A DNA stretch of 64,000 bases from Bacteroidota bacterium (GCA_026391795.1 JAPLDI010000020.1:1-64000); one strand, 5' to 3'; positions 35,718-44,999 are shown, counted from the stretch's first letter. Program-made: numbers and translations. The notes: generated by a model not told the origin, from the sequence alone.

Positions 35718-35772
35718 GCAGGTGCTTTACACACTTTTATACTTGTCCCCTGGATTTTTTTCACCTCATGGA

Positions 35773-35927
35773 GTTGACTAAAAAGTAGTTTTTATTTTCC
35801 CACAGAGACTCGCTGATGAATCGCAGAGTTTAGCAGAGAATTGAGAGTATGATTTTTTACTCTGCGAAACTTAGCGTGAAACTTTGCGAAACTCTGCGTG
35901 ACATGTTTTTTTTACTTTTTAGTCAAC
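35773..35927. mobile_element. MITE-like element with 15-bp perfect terminal inverted repeats
   Basis: Ends are GTTGACTAAAAAGTA (35773-35787) and TACTTTTTAGTCAAC (35913-35927), exact inverses. Inside is a second inverted repeat built from CAGAGTTTAGCAGAG and CTCTGCGAAACTTAGCG-like arms. There is no coding capacity. Similar composite structure (weaker ends plus a hairpin core) is seen at about 43412-43535 and 48900-49008, so this may be a family of non-autonomous elements. No target duplication was identified. Confidence 0.55.
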
Positions 35928-36017
35928 CCCTGATGTATTTGAGTTATATACCAAACTCTTAAAATAGATTATATTTAATTCTGAGAAGCATCTCTTTTTG
36001 GGTTACTTTAGCACAAT

Positions 36018-36035
36018 ATACTCATCAATGAGTAT
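36018..36035. promoter_or_regulatory. Inverted-repeat operator site B upstream of the LuxR gene
   Basis: The best copy: ATACTCAT-CA-ATGAGTAT, eight-base perfect arms (the 16-bp core is TACTCA-N4-TGAGTA, 36019-36034). It lies 26 bp before the ATG of the LuxR-type gene. TACTTTAG at 36004-36011 resembles a -7 box, which would put this site over the transcription start and suggest autorepression. Confidence 0.65.
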
Positions 36036-36061
36036 TCTCAACTTTATCCGGACTGAAAAGT

Positions 36062-36808
36062 ATGGATTATTACTCTTTATTTTTTCAATTCATTAAAACA
36101 GGTCTACCCTCGGGTTATAAAAATATCGACCGGGATTCTTCCCAAATGCTTTATCTGGAGAAGATCATGAAAGAAAATAACCAGTTTTTCTTTGTTGCCG
36201 ATATTCTCCAGGTGAAGATCCTCTTTACCAGTAATAGCTGTGCTCCTTTGCTGGGTATCAGACCTGAAGATGTTGATCCCTCCATGTTTTTTACAGCCAC
36301 ACATCCCGATGATCTTCAACGCCACAGCCTGGCACGGGCAAAACTTTTCAGCTTGGGGCAGGAACTTTTTATTGAGCGAAAAGGTTTTAAAATAATTTCA
36401 ACCAATTTCAGGACCCGGCATAATACGGCTTCCTGTTCTAATATGCTTGTTCAGTGTTATCTGTTTTATACGGAAACACCCTATAACACTGTGTTTCTGT
36501 TCCAGGTTGTGACAAACGTATCCTGGTTCGGCAAGCTCAGGCATGGGTATCATTTTTATACAGGCGAAGACCTTTCAGTTTTCAGGTATCCGGATGAAAA
36601 TCTTTTAATGACGGGAAATGTTTTTTCCGACAGGGAATTTGAGATCATTAAACTGATCGCCTCCGGATTAAACAGTGAGCTGGTAGCAGAAAAACTCTTT
36701 CTCAGCGTTCATACGATCAACACCCATCGAAGGAACATCCTGAAAAAGACAGATAAATCGAACATTTCGGAGCTGATCTATGATCTGAAAGAGAGAGGGC
36801 TGCTTTAA
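36062..36808 (+). CDS. PAS-LuxR family transcriptional regulator
   Basis: 248-residue DNA-binding regulator. The N-terminal half looks like a PAS fold (FFVADILQVKILFTSNSCAP, GIRPEDVDPSMFFTATHPDDL, about residues 40-85), a probable sensor of an unknown signal. The C-terminal 62 residues are a LuxR-type helix-turn-helix: FSDREFEIIKLIASGLNSEL then VAEKLFLSVHTINTHRRNIL (about 188-230). No receiver domain is present, so it is not a classical response regulator. A perfect inverted repeat lies just upstream, and the same repeat recurs before five other transcription units out to 58 kb, making it the best local candidate for their regulator. Possible later starts at 36146 or 36167. Confidence 0.82.
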   Translation: MDYYSLFFQFIKTGLPSGYKNIDRDSSQMLYLEKIMKENNQFFFVADILQVKILFTSNSCAPLLGIRPEDVDPSMFFTATHPDDLQRHSLARAKLFSLGQELFIERKGFKIISTNFRTRHNTASCSNMLVQCYLFYTETPYNTVFLFQVVTNVSWFGKLRHGYHFYTGEDLSVFRYPDENLLMTGNVFSDREFEIIKLIASGLNSELVAEKLFLSVHTINTHRRNILKKTDKSNISELIYDLKERGLL

Positions 36809-36835
36809 ATCCCCGGGATTTGTGAAATATTTTAT

Positions 36836-36900
36836 AACCGCAAAGACGCCAAGGCGCAAAAATTGTACAATTATTTTGCGTCTTCGCGTCTTCGCGGTAA
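36836..36900. repeat. Inverted repeat of the GACGC/AAGGCGCAAA family
   Basis: ACCGCAAAGACGCCAAGGCG then CAAAA pairs with TTTTGCGTCTTCGCG then TCTTCGCGGT. Sits between the convergent LuxR and sulfatase genes and probably ends both transcripts. Same core as the hairpins at 43433-43507 and 48928-48992. Confidence 0.8.
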
Positions 36901-36913
36901 AAAGAGAATATCC

Positions 36914-39274
36914 TTATTTCCGTTGAATGTTCACATAGTTGATTTTGCCTGTAAACTTTGCTGAAACCCCGTAATCGGTCACCCAGGTTCCGTCATCAAC
37001 TCCGATGTCGGCCAGGTCATCCACTGAGAAGATCCCCGGCTGAGTTATTTCAATCCTGCCTTCAGCCACCTTTTTCCCATTTACAGTGATCGTCCCAAGG
37101 CCTCCCCTGCCCAGTCCGGCACCATCTGTCTTAAATTCATACACCAGAAGATAGTTTCCCGGTTTCAGTGGTTGTGAAGCAATGATCTGGCTTGATTTCA
37201 TCCCGAGGTAATTGTAGGTAAAAGCAGGTTTCCCGTTTTTAAGATAGAAAGAAAAGCCGCCAAAACGCCCGCCCTGGCATACGATCACACCGTTTCCTTT
37301 TGCATCTATGGCTACTTCCGAAGTGATTGTGTAGGACTTGCCCCTGAGGTCAATAAAAACATCAACGCCCATTCCTTTCATGCCTTCACCATAGGTCACT
37401 GTATTTCTGTTGCCCATGACCGTTGGTCTGCCCATAAGTTCGGCATTGGTCCTTTCCAGCAGCCGGTCGTCAAGCGGAAGAACATGATATTTTTCAGCCT
37501 CTTTCATAAACAAGGCCTGCATTTCTTTCAGTTTGTCGGGGTTTTGTGCTGCCAGGTCGCTGGCCAGGCTGAAATCTTCCTTTGTATTGTATAATTCCCA
37601 TTTATCATCCTGAAGGGTAGTGGCAGGTTTCAGTTTCCATGCCGGCCGGTGGATCGTCCGGGCAAACCAGCCATCCTCGTATACTGCGCGGTTGCCGAAC
37701 ATCTCGAAGTACTGAACTTTATGCTGCTCGGCTGCAGCAGCATCTTTGAAAGTATAAGCGAGGCTTGTCCCTTCGATCGGATCCTGTTCAATTCCGTTCA
37801 CCATTTTCGGTGCCGGTATCTTTGTAACTTCATAAATCGTAGGGGCGATGTCGATCACATGCCCGAACTGCGAACGCACTTCACCTTTTGCCTTGATCTC
37901 TGCGGGCCAGTTGATGATCATGCCGTTGCGTGTACCGCCAAAATCAGATGCCACCTGCTTGGTGTATGAAAACGGTGCATCCAATGCCACAGCCCACCCG
38001 GCTGAAAAATGCGGGTAGGTGCTGGGTCCGCCCCAGTCGTCATAATGCTTCAGCATGTCCGGAACGGTTTCGGCAATCCCGCTGAAATAGGTCATTTCGC
38101 TGTACATGCCGTTCATCTGTCCTTCGGCGCTGGCTCCGTTATCGCCGGCAATGAAGATCACGAGTGTATTATCCAGTACACCCAGGTCTTTAATAGCTGA
38201 AAGCAGTCTTCCGGCTTCATAATCGGTTTGTTCGGCAAAGCCGGCATAGACTTCCATCTGGCGGGTAAATAATTTTTTTTCATCGGACGAAAGTTTGTCC
38301 CAGTCTTTGATATCGGCAGGTTTTGGTGCTAGTTTTGTGTTTTGCGGAACGATCCCCAGTTTTTTCTGACGTTCCAGGGTTTCTTCGCGCAGTTTGTCCC
38401 ATCCCTGGTCAAATTTCCCTTTGTATTTTTCGGCCCATACCTTCGGAACGTGATGCGGTGCATGGGTTGCCCCCGGTGCATAATAGATGAAGAAGGGTTT
38501 CTCAGGTGACAAAGCCTGCTGGTAACGGACCCATGAAATGGCCTGGTTGGTCATGTCGGTTGTAAAGTGATAATTGGGATCCTTCGGGGTTTCAACCAGT
38601 GTAGAGCCATCGTAAATCAAAGGAGACCATTGATTGGTTTCACCACCTATGAATCCATAAAATTTCTCAAAGCCTGAACGTGTAGGCCAGCGGTCGAAGG
38701 GGCCCGAGTTTGAAATTTCCCAGGGCGGGGTCTCATGGTACTTACCGAAGGCTGCTGTGTTGTATCCATTCTGCCGGAGCACTTCCGCCATCGGTGTGAT
38801 GGATTGAGGCCTGACCCCGGTATTCCCGGGAAAGGTTGTGGCAGCTTCGGCAATGCAGCCCATGTTGTTGCTGTGGTGGTTATACCCGGTAAGCAAAGCC
38901 ACCCGCGTAGGCGAGCAAAGCGAAGTGGAATGAAAGCGGTTATACTTTAACCCGTTCTCAGCAAGTTTGTCCATGACCGGTGTTGTAACAGGTCCGCCAA
39001 AAGCCTCGGATACCCCGAAACCCATATCGTCTATTAATATGACTACCACATTGGGAGCGCCCTTCGGTGGTGTCACATGAAAGCGTGACGGCGGAGTTGC
39101 GTTGCGCGCATCCAGTTCTTTATAAGTCGGACGGATGGGTTCTTTAATGGGAAGAACCGTACGGTCAGGTTCACCGACAGCGCTCTTTTCTGCGTCGGTC
39201 GATCCGGTTCCTGGTTTCTGGTTGCAGGAGACCAGGATCCCTGCAAGCATAATTGCTGTAATAAGATGTTTCAT
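36914..39274 (-). CDS. Arylsulfatase (lipoprotein, cysteine-type)
   Basis: 786-residue sulfatase exported as a lipoprotein (lipobox GILVSCN, Cys about residue 16). The sulfatase signature with the residue that becomes formylglycine is LCSPTRVALLTGYNHHSNN (Cys about residue 120), and metal ligands appear in VVVILIDDMGFGVS (about 73-86) and FIAGDNGASAEG. The length is that of the large arylsulfatase group with a C-terminal beta-sandwich (about residues 640-786, ending in FTGKINYVNIQRK). It would hydrolyse sulfate esters of unknown substrates; being Cys-type it needs a formylglycine-generating enzyme, none of which is seen in the window. A sulfotransferase lies 6 kb away. Confidence 0.9.
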   Translation of the reverse strand: MKHLITAIMLAGILVSCNQKPGTGSTDAEKSAVGEPDRTVLPIKEPIRPTYKELDARNATPPSRFHVTPPKGAPNVVVILIDDMGFGVSEAFGGPVTTPVMDKLAENGLKYNRFHSTSLCSPTRVALLTGYNHHSNNMGCIAEAATTFPGNTGVRPQSITPMAEVLRQNGYNTAAFGKYHETPPWEISNSGPFDRWPTRSGFEKFYGFIGGETNQWSPLIYDGSTLVETPKDPNYHFTTDMTNQAISWVRYQQALSPEKPFFIYYAPGATHAPHHVPKVWAEKYKGKFDQGWDKLREETLERQKKLGIVPQNTKLAPKPADIKDWDKLSSDEKKLFTRQMEVYAGFAEQTDYEAGRLLSAIKDLGVLDNTLVIFIAGDNGASAEGQMNGMYSEMTYFSGIAETVPDMLKHYDDWGGPSTYPHFSAGWAVALDAPFSYTKQVASDFGGTRNGMIINWPAEIKAKGEVRSQFGHVIDIAPTIYEVTKIPAPKMVNGIEQDPIEGTSLAYTFKDAAAAEQHKVQYFEMFGNRAVYEDGWFARTIHRPAWKLKPATTLQDDKWELYNTKEDFSLASDLAAQNPDKLKEMQALFMKEAEKYHVLPLDDRLLERTNAELMGRPTVMGNRNTVTYGEGMKGMGVDVFIDLRGKSYTITSEVAIDAKGNGVIVCQGGRFGGFSFYLKNGKPAFTYNYLGMKSSQIIASQPLKPGNYLLVYEFKTDGAGLGRGGLGTITVNGKKVAEGRIEITQPGIFSVDDLADIGVDDGTWVTDYGVSAKFTGKINYVNIQRK

Positions 39275-39363
39275 GGTTTGCGCCGGTTAAATGTTATTAC
39301 CTATTAACAAAATTTAATTTTTTAAGTGAAGGCAGGAATTTCAACGCATATAAGCCGGTATCG

Positions 39364-40029
39364 CTATTGCTTTTTGGCGTATTCGAAGTTGGTTAATTTC
39401 ACATTGACCTTAGGGCCGGGCAGTTCGATGGCTACATTGGTAACCCGGTTTGTCCCGTTCACGGTTTCGTAATTCACTTTTGCCTTAATGGGGTCACCGC
39501 CCATAACGGTTGAGATGTCCTGCGACTGATAGAGTAGCGTAGACTTATCGAATTTGTAAATCAGGCGGTCGCCGGGATTCAGGATATTGGCTGCATCGGC
39601 CTGGATGGCATTGCCCTGCTCCGTGAGGGTTCCTTTGTTAAAAAGGTCTACCATCTGACCCTGGCTGAGTATAATATACCTGCCTACCAGTTCAACTGCG
39701 TTCTTCACATATTCATTAACGTCCGACACGACACTTTTCTGCACCTTTCCCCTGATTCCCCGTTTCTTCTCTACGTAGGATTGCTGGGAGATCACGATGG
39801 CGACCAATTTCATATCGGAGCTCAGGGTTACCGAACTCACAGACGACATTGCCGGGTTCCCGTCAACAAATCCTTCCATTTTCCGTTTCCACTGGAGTTG
39901 GGACAGGTTACCGAGGTTCTGGGCATACTTTTTTGAAACGTTCAGACCCATCTGGGTTTTGTCAACCTGGGCGAAGGATCCGGGAAGAAGTAATGCCATC
40001 ATTCCGAAAAAAGCGATCAGTTTTTTCAT
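39364..40029 (-). CDS. Exported protein of unknown function
   Basis: 221-residue secreted protein (signal peptide KKLIAFFGMMALLLPGSFAQ). The mature part is mixed helix and strand with a repeated lysine/glutamine pattern (GNLSQLQWKRKMEGFVDG, SDVNEYVKNAVELVGRYIIL); no known domain is recognised. TAAATTTG (40056-40063, minus strand) is a good -7 box, and operator site C lies 71 bp beyond it, in the divergent region shared with the Omp85-like gene. Function unknown; its regulation is the informative part. Confidence 0.6.
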   Translation of the reverse strand: MKKLIAFFGMMALLLPGSFAQVDKTQMGLNVSKKYAQNLGNLSQLQWKRKMEGFVDGNPAMSSVSSVTLSSDMKLVAIVISQQSYVEKKRGIRGKVQKSVVSDVNEYVKNAVELVGRYIILSQGQMVDLFNKGTLTEQGNAIQADAANILNPGDRLIYKFDKSTLLYQSQDISTVMGGDPIKAKVNYETVNGTNRVTNVAIELPGPKVNVKLTNFEYAKKQ

Positions 40030-40055
40030 TGTGTTTCTTTTTATTTTTTATGCAT

Positions 40056-40063
40056 CAAATTTA
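40056..40063 (-). promoter_or_regulatory. -7 promoter box (TAAATTTG) of the exported protein gene
   Basis: Exact TAnnTTTG match on the minus strand. Centre to centre it is 71 bp from operator site C, matching the 70-bp spacing seen at sites A and D. Confidence 0.5.
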
Positions 40064-40120
40064 ATCAATTTATTTTCTACTTGGAGAGAACCTCCTCTTC
40101 CGGATCCGTATTTGGTTTAA

Positions 40121-40140
40121 AATACTCATCTGTAAGTATT
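40121..40140. promoter_or_regulatory. Inverted-repeat operator site C (divergent region)
   Basis: AATACTCA-TCTG-TAAGTATT (core 40123-40138); one arm differs from the consensus by one base. Lies between the divergent genes starting at 40029 (minus) and 40283 (plus): 71 bp from the minus -7 box and 44 bp from the plus one. Confidence 0.58.
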
Positions 40141-40170
40141 GTAGCTTTCAAATTTGTGGAATTAAAGAAA

Positions 40171-40178
40171 TATATTTG
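40171..40178 (+). promoter_or_regulatory. -7 promoter box (TATATTTG) of the Omp85-like gene
   Basis: Exact TAnnTTTG match 104 bases before the ATG at 40283; a TTTG at 40153-40156 is nearby. The long leader contains a weak GGAGG/CCTCC pair at about 40220-40255. Confidence 0.45.
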
Positions 40179-40282
40179 TTCCTTAATTCAGAACAACGAA
40201 TGCTATCCGTATAAGGGATTCACCCGGAGGGGCAATTTTCAATTATAAAAGGCCTCCCTTCATCCATTAAAGAAAGGAAAGA

Positions 40283-41764
40283 ATGAAAAATTATTTTACA
40301 CTTGTTGCTTTGTTTCTTCTTGGTTTTACCCTGAATTTAAAAGCCCAGAACAAAGATGGCTCCAGCAAGGTTCCCGATACACTGGATGTTCCGTACATTA
40401 AAATTTCCGGTTTTGAGATTACAGGGAATAAGCTTACGAAGCCAGGCATCCTGATCCGGGAGCTGGATTTCAAGATCGGGGATACGCTGGCAACGTTTAA
40501 AAAGGGGCGAGGGCCAAATTTCTCCGACCGGAATTTTTACCCGGGCGATTCCAGCGAATTGCGGCTCCGGATGCAATACAGCCGCGAGAACCTGATTAAT
40601 ACGAAGTTGTTTCTTCATGTCGACCTTTCCCTTAAAAAGATCAGCAGCAAAGAATACACGCTGATGATTGACGTTACGGAACGGCACTACTGGTGGCTTT
40701 TCCCCATCGCCAAGCTGAATGCTCCCAACTTCAATGAGTGGCTCCGCGACATCCAATGGTCGGACCTGAGCATGGGATTGTTCTTCAGTCATAACAACCT
40801 GTTTGGCCTCAATCACCAGACCTCCATCATCGCGCTGGCCGGTAAGTCATGGGCGATTGCTGCCGGGTACAAGATCCCCTGGATAGGCAAGGGGAAAAAG
40901 GTGGGTCTCCTCATGACCGCAAAATATTCAAACTTTTATACCGTCGAATATGCTTCGGTTGAGAATAAAAGGCAGATGCTCTATGCATACAACAGCACCC
41001 AGGAGGTGAAGCTCGGGGCAAAGCTGACCTTACGCCCCGGGCTTTACAACTACGGAACCATACATGTTACCGGAGATTATATCATGGTTTCCGATTCCTT
41101 GCTGAAGCTCGACTCAAATTACCTGGCGGGACATAAAAAAGTAAATACTTCGATCTCCCTTTATGCCGATTATTACTACGATAACAGGAACGTCAAAAAT
41201 TACCCCCTGAAAGGGAATCTTCTCCGGGTCTTCATTGACAAGGTCGGGCTGGGACTTGTTTCCAAAGATATCGACCTGTTCCGATACGGGATCGATTTTC
41301 ATTTTTACCAGACCATCGGCAAGAAATGGTATGTGGCAGAGATGGTGAAGGCTGAAAACTCGGCAGGTGAGAATGCCCCCTATTTTTACCAGCTCAACAT
41401 GACCCAGGGTAAGGATTTCATCCGAGGATTTGATCTCTACACCCTGAAAGGTGACCAGATGTACTTTTGCCGGAACAACATCAAATTTGAACTTATCAAA
41501 CCGAATGTCAAGAAAGTGAAGGAGGGCGAGGAGAAAAACAAGTTCAAGGCCTTGCAGTATGCCTTCTATCTTAATGGCTTTGCCGATGCCGGTTACTGCG
41601 TAAACAAATTTACCGACGTCAATCCTTACAACAACAAGTTGCTCATGAGCTGGGGACTGGGGATCGACTTTGTGACCTATTACGACCTTGTTGTCAGGTT
41701 TGAATATGCCTTCACCTCCATCGGGACCAATGGCTTCTTCTTCGGGTTTGGAATGCCCATCTGA
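40283..41764 (+). CDS. BamA/TamA-like (Omp85) outer-membrane protein
   Basis: 493-residue exported protein with signal peptide (YFTLVALFLLGFTLNLKAQ). Residues about 35-125 form a POTRA-like domain (ISGFEITGNKLTKPGILIRE), followed by a roughly 350-residue barrel ending in an aromatic FFFGFGMPI; one POTRA rather than the five of BamA. It resembles single-POTRA Omp85 proteins whose substrates are often unknown. The promoter box at 40171 and operator site C upstream suggest regulation together with the divergent gene. Confidence 0.75.
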   Translation: MKNYFTLVALFLLGFTLNLKAQNKDGSSKVPDTLDVPYIKISGFEITGNKLTKPGILIRELDFKIGDTLATFKKGRGPNFSDRNFYPGDSSELRLRMQYSRENLINTKLFLHVDLSLKKISSKEYTLMIDVTERHYWWLFPIAKLNAPNFNEWLRDIQWSDLSMGLFFSHNNLFGLNHQTSIIALAGKSWAIAAGYKIPWIGKGKKVGLLMTAKYSNFYTVEYASVENKRQMLYAYNSTQEVKLGAKLTLRPGLYNYGTIHVTGDYIMVSDSLLKLDSNYLAGHKKVNTSISLYADYYYDNRNVKNYPLKGNLLRVFIDKVGLGLVSKDIDLFRYGIDFHFYQTIGKKWYVAEMVKAENSAGENAPYFYQLNMTQGKDFIRGFDLYTLKGDQMYFCRNNIKFELIKPNVKKVKEGEEKNKFKALQYAFYLNGFADAGYCVNKFTDVNPYNNKLLMSWGLGIDFVTYYDLVVRFEYAFTSIGTNGFFFGFGMPI

Positions 41765-41776
41765 CCCGTTGCCTGA

Positions 41777-43195
41777 TCATCTCGGGAAATAGTGTGTATA
41801 GCCGAGAACGATGCCAAAGGATTGTTGAAAAGCATTTGCTTTTGCGGTATTGGCTGACCCGGGAGACAGTATCACCACAGGATCAATCTGTTTAGAAGGA
41901 GAAAAGGAATAGGAAAACCCGAGGGTGATCGACTGGCGTGTCTGGTGATAGGAGAGTCCTGAAGAGAGGTAATACAAATCCCACAACGCTGTTTTTGGAA
42001 GGAGTTCGTTGACGTATTCCGGTTGTGTATAGGAAGAGAAGTCGGTGCGTGCCCCGAGCAGAAGATCGAAGTGTTTACCCAGCGCCTGGCTGAATCCGAA
42101 TCCCAAGTTGAATACCGGTTTTGCTGCATTTCCGACATAGAGGAACTGATCGATCTTCCCGCTCATTCCTGCGCTGTCGCGAATCCCGGAAGGATAAACA
42201 AATGGATCGCTTGAAGGCTTCAGTACATAATAGGAAGTGATCTTTGAAAAATACTCTCCTGACAGGGCGACCCGGGTCTTCGGGGAGTGAAATTCGATGC
42301 CGAAGCCGATGGCAAGCGGATGATAATAACGTGCTTTTGTTGAAGTGTTTTCTGCAAGAATGTAATAAGGGGTTTTTTGGACCGGGGAGGAGGCTGAGGA
42401 GATGTAGCTGGATTCCTCCCTTTTCGCGCTCCCGTTCCCGTATAGACCGACAGAAGGTGTTGTCAGAGAGACTCCGAACCTCCATTTCCCGGTTTCCCAG
42501 GCAAGGCCGAATTTGGCGAGAAAGCCGAAGGTCATGTATTTTATACTCTCCGTGTTATTGGTGATCTCCAGTGATGAAATGGAATCAGCGGCACTGACTT
42601 CCCTGAGGTTGTCTGTTATACTGAACGTCTGTCCACGGTAAACGCCGAAGAGGGTTACCCCGATTCCGAGACCCTCTTTCAGTTTGTAGCTTGCGCAAAG
42701 TCCGAACCACTGTTCATTGAGCTGGTTCACATAATTAAATTCACCCAGGAACCTGTTTGGTTCCGATCCCTGCATACCTTGTTCGCTCTTCGTATAACGT
42801 GTACTCATCAGGATATTGGAGAAGTTTCTGGTCAGGATTGAATAGGAAAATTTCAACCCCGGAACTTTTATATAGTTGATCATCCCTGTAAGGATCTGGG
42901 GATAGATATTCACCTGTGCTGAATTGAGGTTGATTCCCGATCCGGCACCGTCAGTAATGAGAATCTTATCCAGCTTATAGAGGTTTGCATCCACGGAGAG
43001 GTTTGGGAAATCGATAAAAGTAAGCGCCCCGGGATTGTAGAATGCCGCACTGTTATCGCGAACCCCGGCAACCATAGCGCCCCCCATCAATGAGCTTACG
43101 GCGCCGAATTGCTGCGACCAGTAATGATTATCCTGGGATAAAATGGTCTGTGTGCAGGTGATCAGCAGGCTCAGGATAAAAATACACCTCTTCAT
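41777..43195 (-). CDS. FadL/OmpP1/TodX family outer-membrane transporter
   Basis: About 472-residue barrel counted from the ATG at 43195, which begins a clean signal peptide (MKRCIFILSLLITCTQ...ILSQ). The mature N terminus shows the FadL-like plug/hatch pattern SSLMGGAMVAGVRDNSAAFY then NPGALTFIDFP, and the C terminus ends in FGIVLGYTHYFPR. Family members move long-chain fatty acids or other hydrophobic compounds across the outer membrane. A -7 box (43211-43218) and operator site D are directly upstream. The upstream ATG at 43246 would add an atypical leader. Confidence 0.8.
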   Translation of the reverse strand: MKRCIFILSLLITCTQTILSQDNHYWSQQFGAVSSLMGGAMVAGVRDNSAAFYNPGALTFIDFPNLSVDANLYKLDKILITDGAGSGINLNSAQVNIYPQILTGMINYIKVPGLKFSYSILTRNFSNILMSTRYTKSEQGMQGSEPNRFLGEFNYVNQLNEQWFGLCASYKLKEGLGIGVTLFGVYRGQTFSITDNLREVSAADSISSLEITNNTESIKYMTFGFLAKFGLAWETGKWRFGVSLTTPSVGLYGNGSAKREESSYISSASSPVQKTPYYILAENTSTKARYYHPLAIGFGIEFHSPKTRVALSGEYFSKITSYYVLKPSSDPFVYPSGIRDSAGMSGKIDQFLYVGNAAKPVFNLGFGFSQALGKHFDLLLGARTDFSSYTQPEYVNELLPKTALWDLYYLSSGLSYHQTRQSITLGFSYSFSPSKQIDPVVILSPGSANTAKANAFQQSFGIVLGYTHYFPR

Positions 43196-43210
43196 GGAAG
43201 ACCGTTTGAA

Positions 43211-43218
43211 CAAAAATA
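43211..43218 (-). promoter_or_regulatory. -7 promoter box (TATTTTTG) of the FadL-like gene
   Basis: Exact TAnnTTTG match on the minus strand, 15 bases before the ATG at 43195. Operator site D is 70 bp away centre to centre. Confidence 0.5.
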
Positions 43219-43276
43219 GGGAAAAAAGCAAGCGCATCCTGAACAAATGTTGACGATTGCAATTGTGGCAGAATTA

Positions 43277-43292
43277 TACTTATTATTGAGTA
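43277..43292. promoter_or_regulatory. Inverted-repeat operator site D (TACTTA-N4-TGAGTA)
   Basis: Core TACTTA-TTAT-TGAGTA; one substitution from the best copy. It lies 70 bp upstream of the -7 box of the FadL-like gene on the minus strand. Confidence 0.58.
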
Positions 43293-43373
43293 TTTTGATT
43301 AATACAACGGATTATTTCATAAAAAAGAGGGTGTTTAAACAAAGTCTTTCAACCTGATTTACTTGAATTTCTT

Positions 43374-43381
43374 TATATTTG
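43374..43381 (+). promoter_or_regulatory. -7 promoter box (TATATTTG) before the second Omp85-like gene
   Basis: Exact TAnnTTTG match. A MITE-like hairpin element (43412-43535) lies between this box and the gene start at 43585, so transcripts would carry the element in their leader unless a closer promoter is used. Confidence 0.35.
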
Positions 43382-43411
43382 GATACACTTAAATACCTCA
43401 ACTCCCGTCAG

Positions 43412-43535
43412 GGTGTCTCAAAAGCCATTTTTCACCGCTAAGACGCAAAGACGCAAAAAATAATTTTATTGATTTTCTTTTCTTTGCGCCTTAGCGTCTT
43501 AGCGGTGCAGAAGAAATTTCAGACTTTTAAGCCAA
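43412..43535. mobile_element. MITE-like hairpin element
   Basis: Core inverted repeat CACCGCTAAGACGCAAAGAC paired with GCGCCTTAGCGTCTTAGCGG then TG (43433-43507). The outer flanks GTGTCTCAAAAGCC and (right side, inverted) GGTTGGCTTAAAAGTC are imperfect inverted ends resembling those of the element at 35773-35927. Confidence 0.5.
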
Positions 43536-43584
43536 CCTCTGCAGGGGATGAGGCGGTATGAAAACAAAAATCAAAGCAGATCCT

Positions 43585-44925
43585 ATGAAAAAGGCTTTAC
43601 TTATTTTAGTATTCGTTCTTTTCGGATGTTCTATGCTTCACGCCCAGGAAGCCTTTATCGCGGCTGAAGATCATCCTGCGCTCCCTGACAGTTTACAACA
43701 GCAAAAACCGGATACGGTAAAAGTAAATGTAAAAGAGTGCAAGCAGGGTGCCATCGGAGACATCTTCCGAAAAAAAGAGAAGACGCCAAAACCGCCTAAA
43801 AAGTTTATGGCTCTTGTGCTTCCCAATATCAGTTCCAACCCGTCCAACGGTTTTCTGCTTGGGGTGGGAGGATCTTTTGGATGGTACATGGGGCCCAAGG
43901 AAAACACCAAAGTTTCGAGCGCACCTTTTACGGTTGCTGTCACATCCAAAAGCCAGCTGATCACATTCCTGAAGCACAACATCTATACAAAAGGAAACCA
44001 GTATTTCCTGCAAGGCGACTGGAAGTTTTACATCTACAGTCAGCCTACTTATGGACTGGGCACAAATTCGCCCGACACTGTTGGCGTTCCATCAACCATC
44101 GACTGGATGGGGGAAGGCACCAATACCGACAGTGTTTATTTCCCTATGAAATTTTATTATGTGAGGGTGCATGAGATCGTAAACAAAAAAGTGCTTGATA
44201 ATTTATATGCCGGAGTCGGTTTCCACCTTGATTACTATTATTCGATCAACGATGAGGATTACAGGGCTGCCACGGATTCAACCCCGGAAATGCAGACTCC
44301 GCATTCGTTTTATTCCAGTAGTAATAACTTCAATCAAAAGGAGTACATGTTATCGGGACTGAGTGCGAATTTCCTTTATGATTCAAGGGACAACCAGATC
44401 AATCCTTACAAAGGATATTATGCGAATGTTAATTACAGGATCAATCCCACGTTCCTTGGCAGTTCGCAGAACTCATCCACCCTGTGGCTGGAATTCAGAA
44501 CCTATATAGGCTTGTCAAAGAAAACTCCCCGGCATCTTATCGGGTTCTGGGCTTTCGGTGATTTCCTGATCTCGGGGAAATTGCCCTATCTTACCCTGCC
44601 CTCCCTCGGAGAAGACCAGCGTGCCCGTTCCGGAAGAGGATATACAAACGGAAGATTCCGTGGTGATCACATTGTGTACGGGGAAGTAGAATACCGGTTC
44701 CCGATCTGGCCCTGTTCACATATCATCGGCGGTGTGCTTTTTGCGAATGCTGTTACCACCTCCAACAAGGCCCGGAACGTTGCCCTTTTCGAATACATCC
44801 GTCCTGCAGTCGGGATTGGTCTGCGGATCATGGTAAACAAATATTTCCGCACAAACATCAACCTTGATTACGCCATCGGAATGAAATCACAAGGCTTCTA
44901 CTTCTCCGGGCAGGAGACGTTTTAA
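43585..44925 (+). CDS. BamA/TamA-like outer-membrane barrel (Omp85 C-terminal type)
   Basis: About 446-residue exported protein (signal peptide KKALLILVFVLFGCSMLHAQ from the ATG at 43585). After a short Pro/Lys-rich linker (KKEKTPKPPKKFMA) comes a barrel without a recognisable POTRA: GFLLGVGGSFGWYMGPKENT, QGDWKFYIYSQPTYGLGT, LSANFLYDSRDNQINPYKGY, RGYTNGRFRGDHIVYGEVEY. The strand pattern and R-G-F/Y-x-x-G-x-x-R-G stretch are those of Omp85 C-terminal domains. It is a paralogue of the minus-strand gene at 46129-47448; the two flank a sulfotransferase. Function unknown. Confidence 0.75.
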   Translation: MKKALLILVFVLFGCSMLHAQEAFIAAEDHPALPDSLQQQKPDTVKVNVKECKQGAIGDIFRKKEKTPKPPKKFMALVLPNISSNPSNGFLLGVGGSFGWYMGPKENTKVSSAPFTVAVTSKSQLITFLKHNIYTKGNQYFLQGDWKFYIYSQPTYGLGTNSPDTVGVPSTIDWMGEGTNTDSVYFPMKFYYVRVHEIVNKKVLDNLYAGVGFHLDYYYSINDEDYRAATDSTPEMQTPHSFYSSSNNFNQKEYMLSGLSANFLYDSRDNQINPYKGYYANVNYRINPTFLGSSQNSSTLWLEFRTYIGLSKKTPRHLIGFWAFGDFLISGKLPYLTLPSLGEDQRARSGRGYTNGRFRGDHIVYGEVEYRFPIWPCSHIIGGVLFANAVTTSNKARNVALFEYIRPAVGIGLRIMVNKYFRTNINLDYAIGMKSQGFYFSGQETF

Positions 44926-44943
44926 TCTGCCTCATCCCCTGCA

Positions 44944-44967
44944 CACCTTCTCCTCAAGGAGAAGGTG
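44944..44967. repeat. Perfect short hairpin
   Basis: CACCTTCTCCT and AGGAGAAGGTG flank a CA loop. It lies between the convergent Omp85-like and sulfotransferase genes and has no T tract; it may mark transcript ends in both directions. Confidence 0.7.
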
Positions 44968-44999
44968 ACTGTGTTGATGTGTCCAGGTTAATCAGGAAT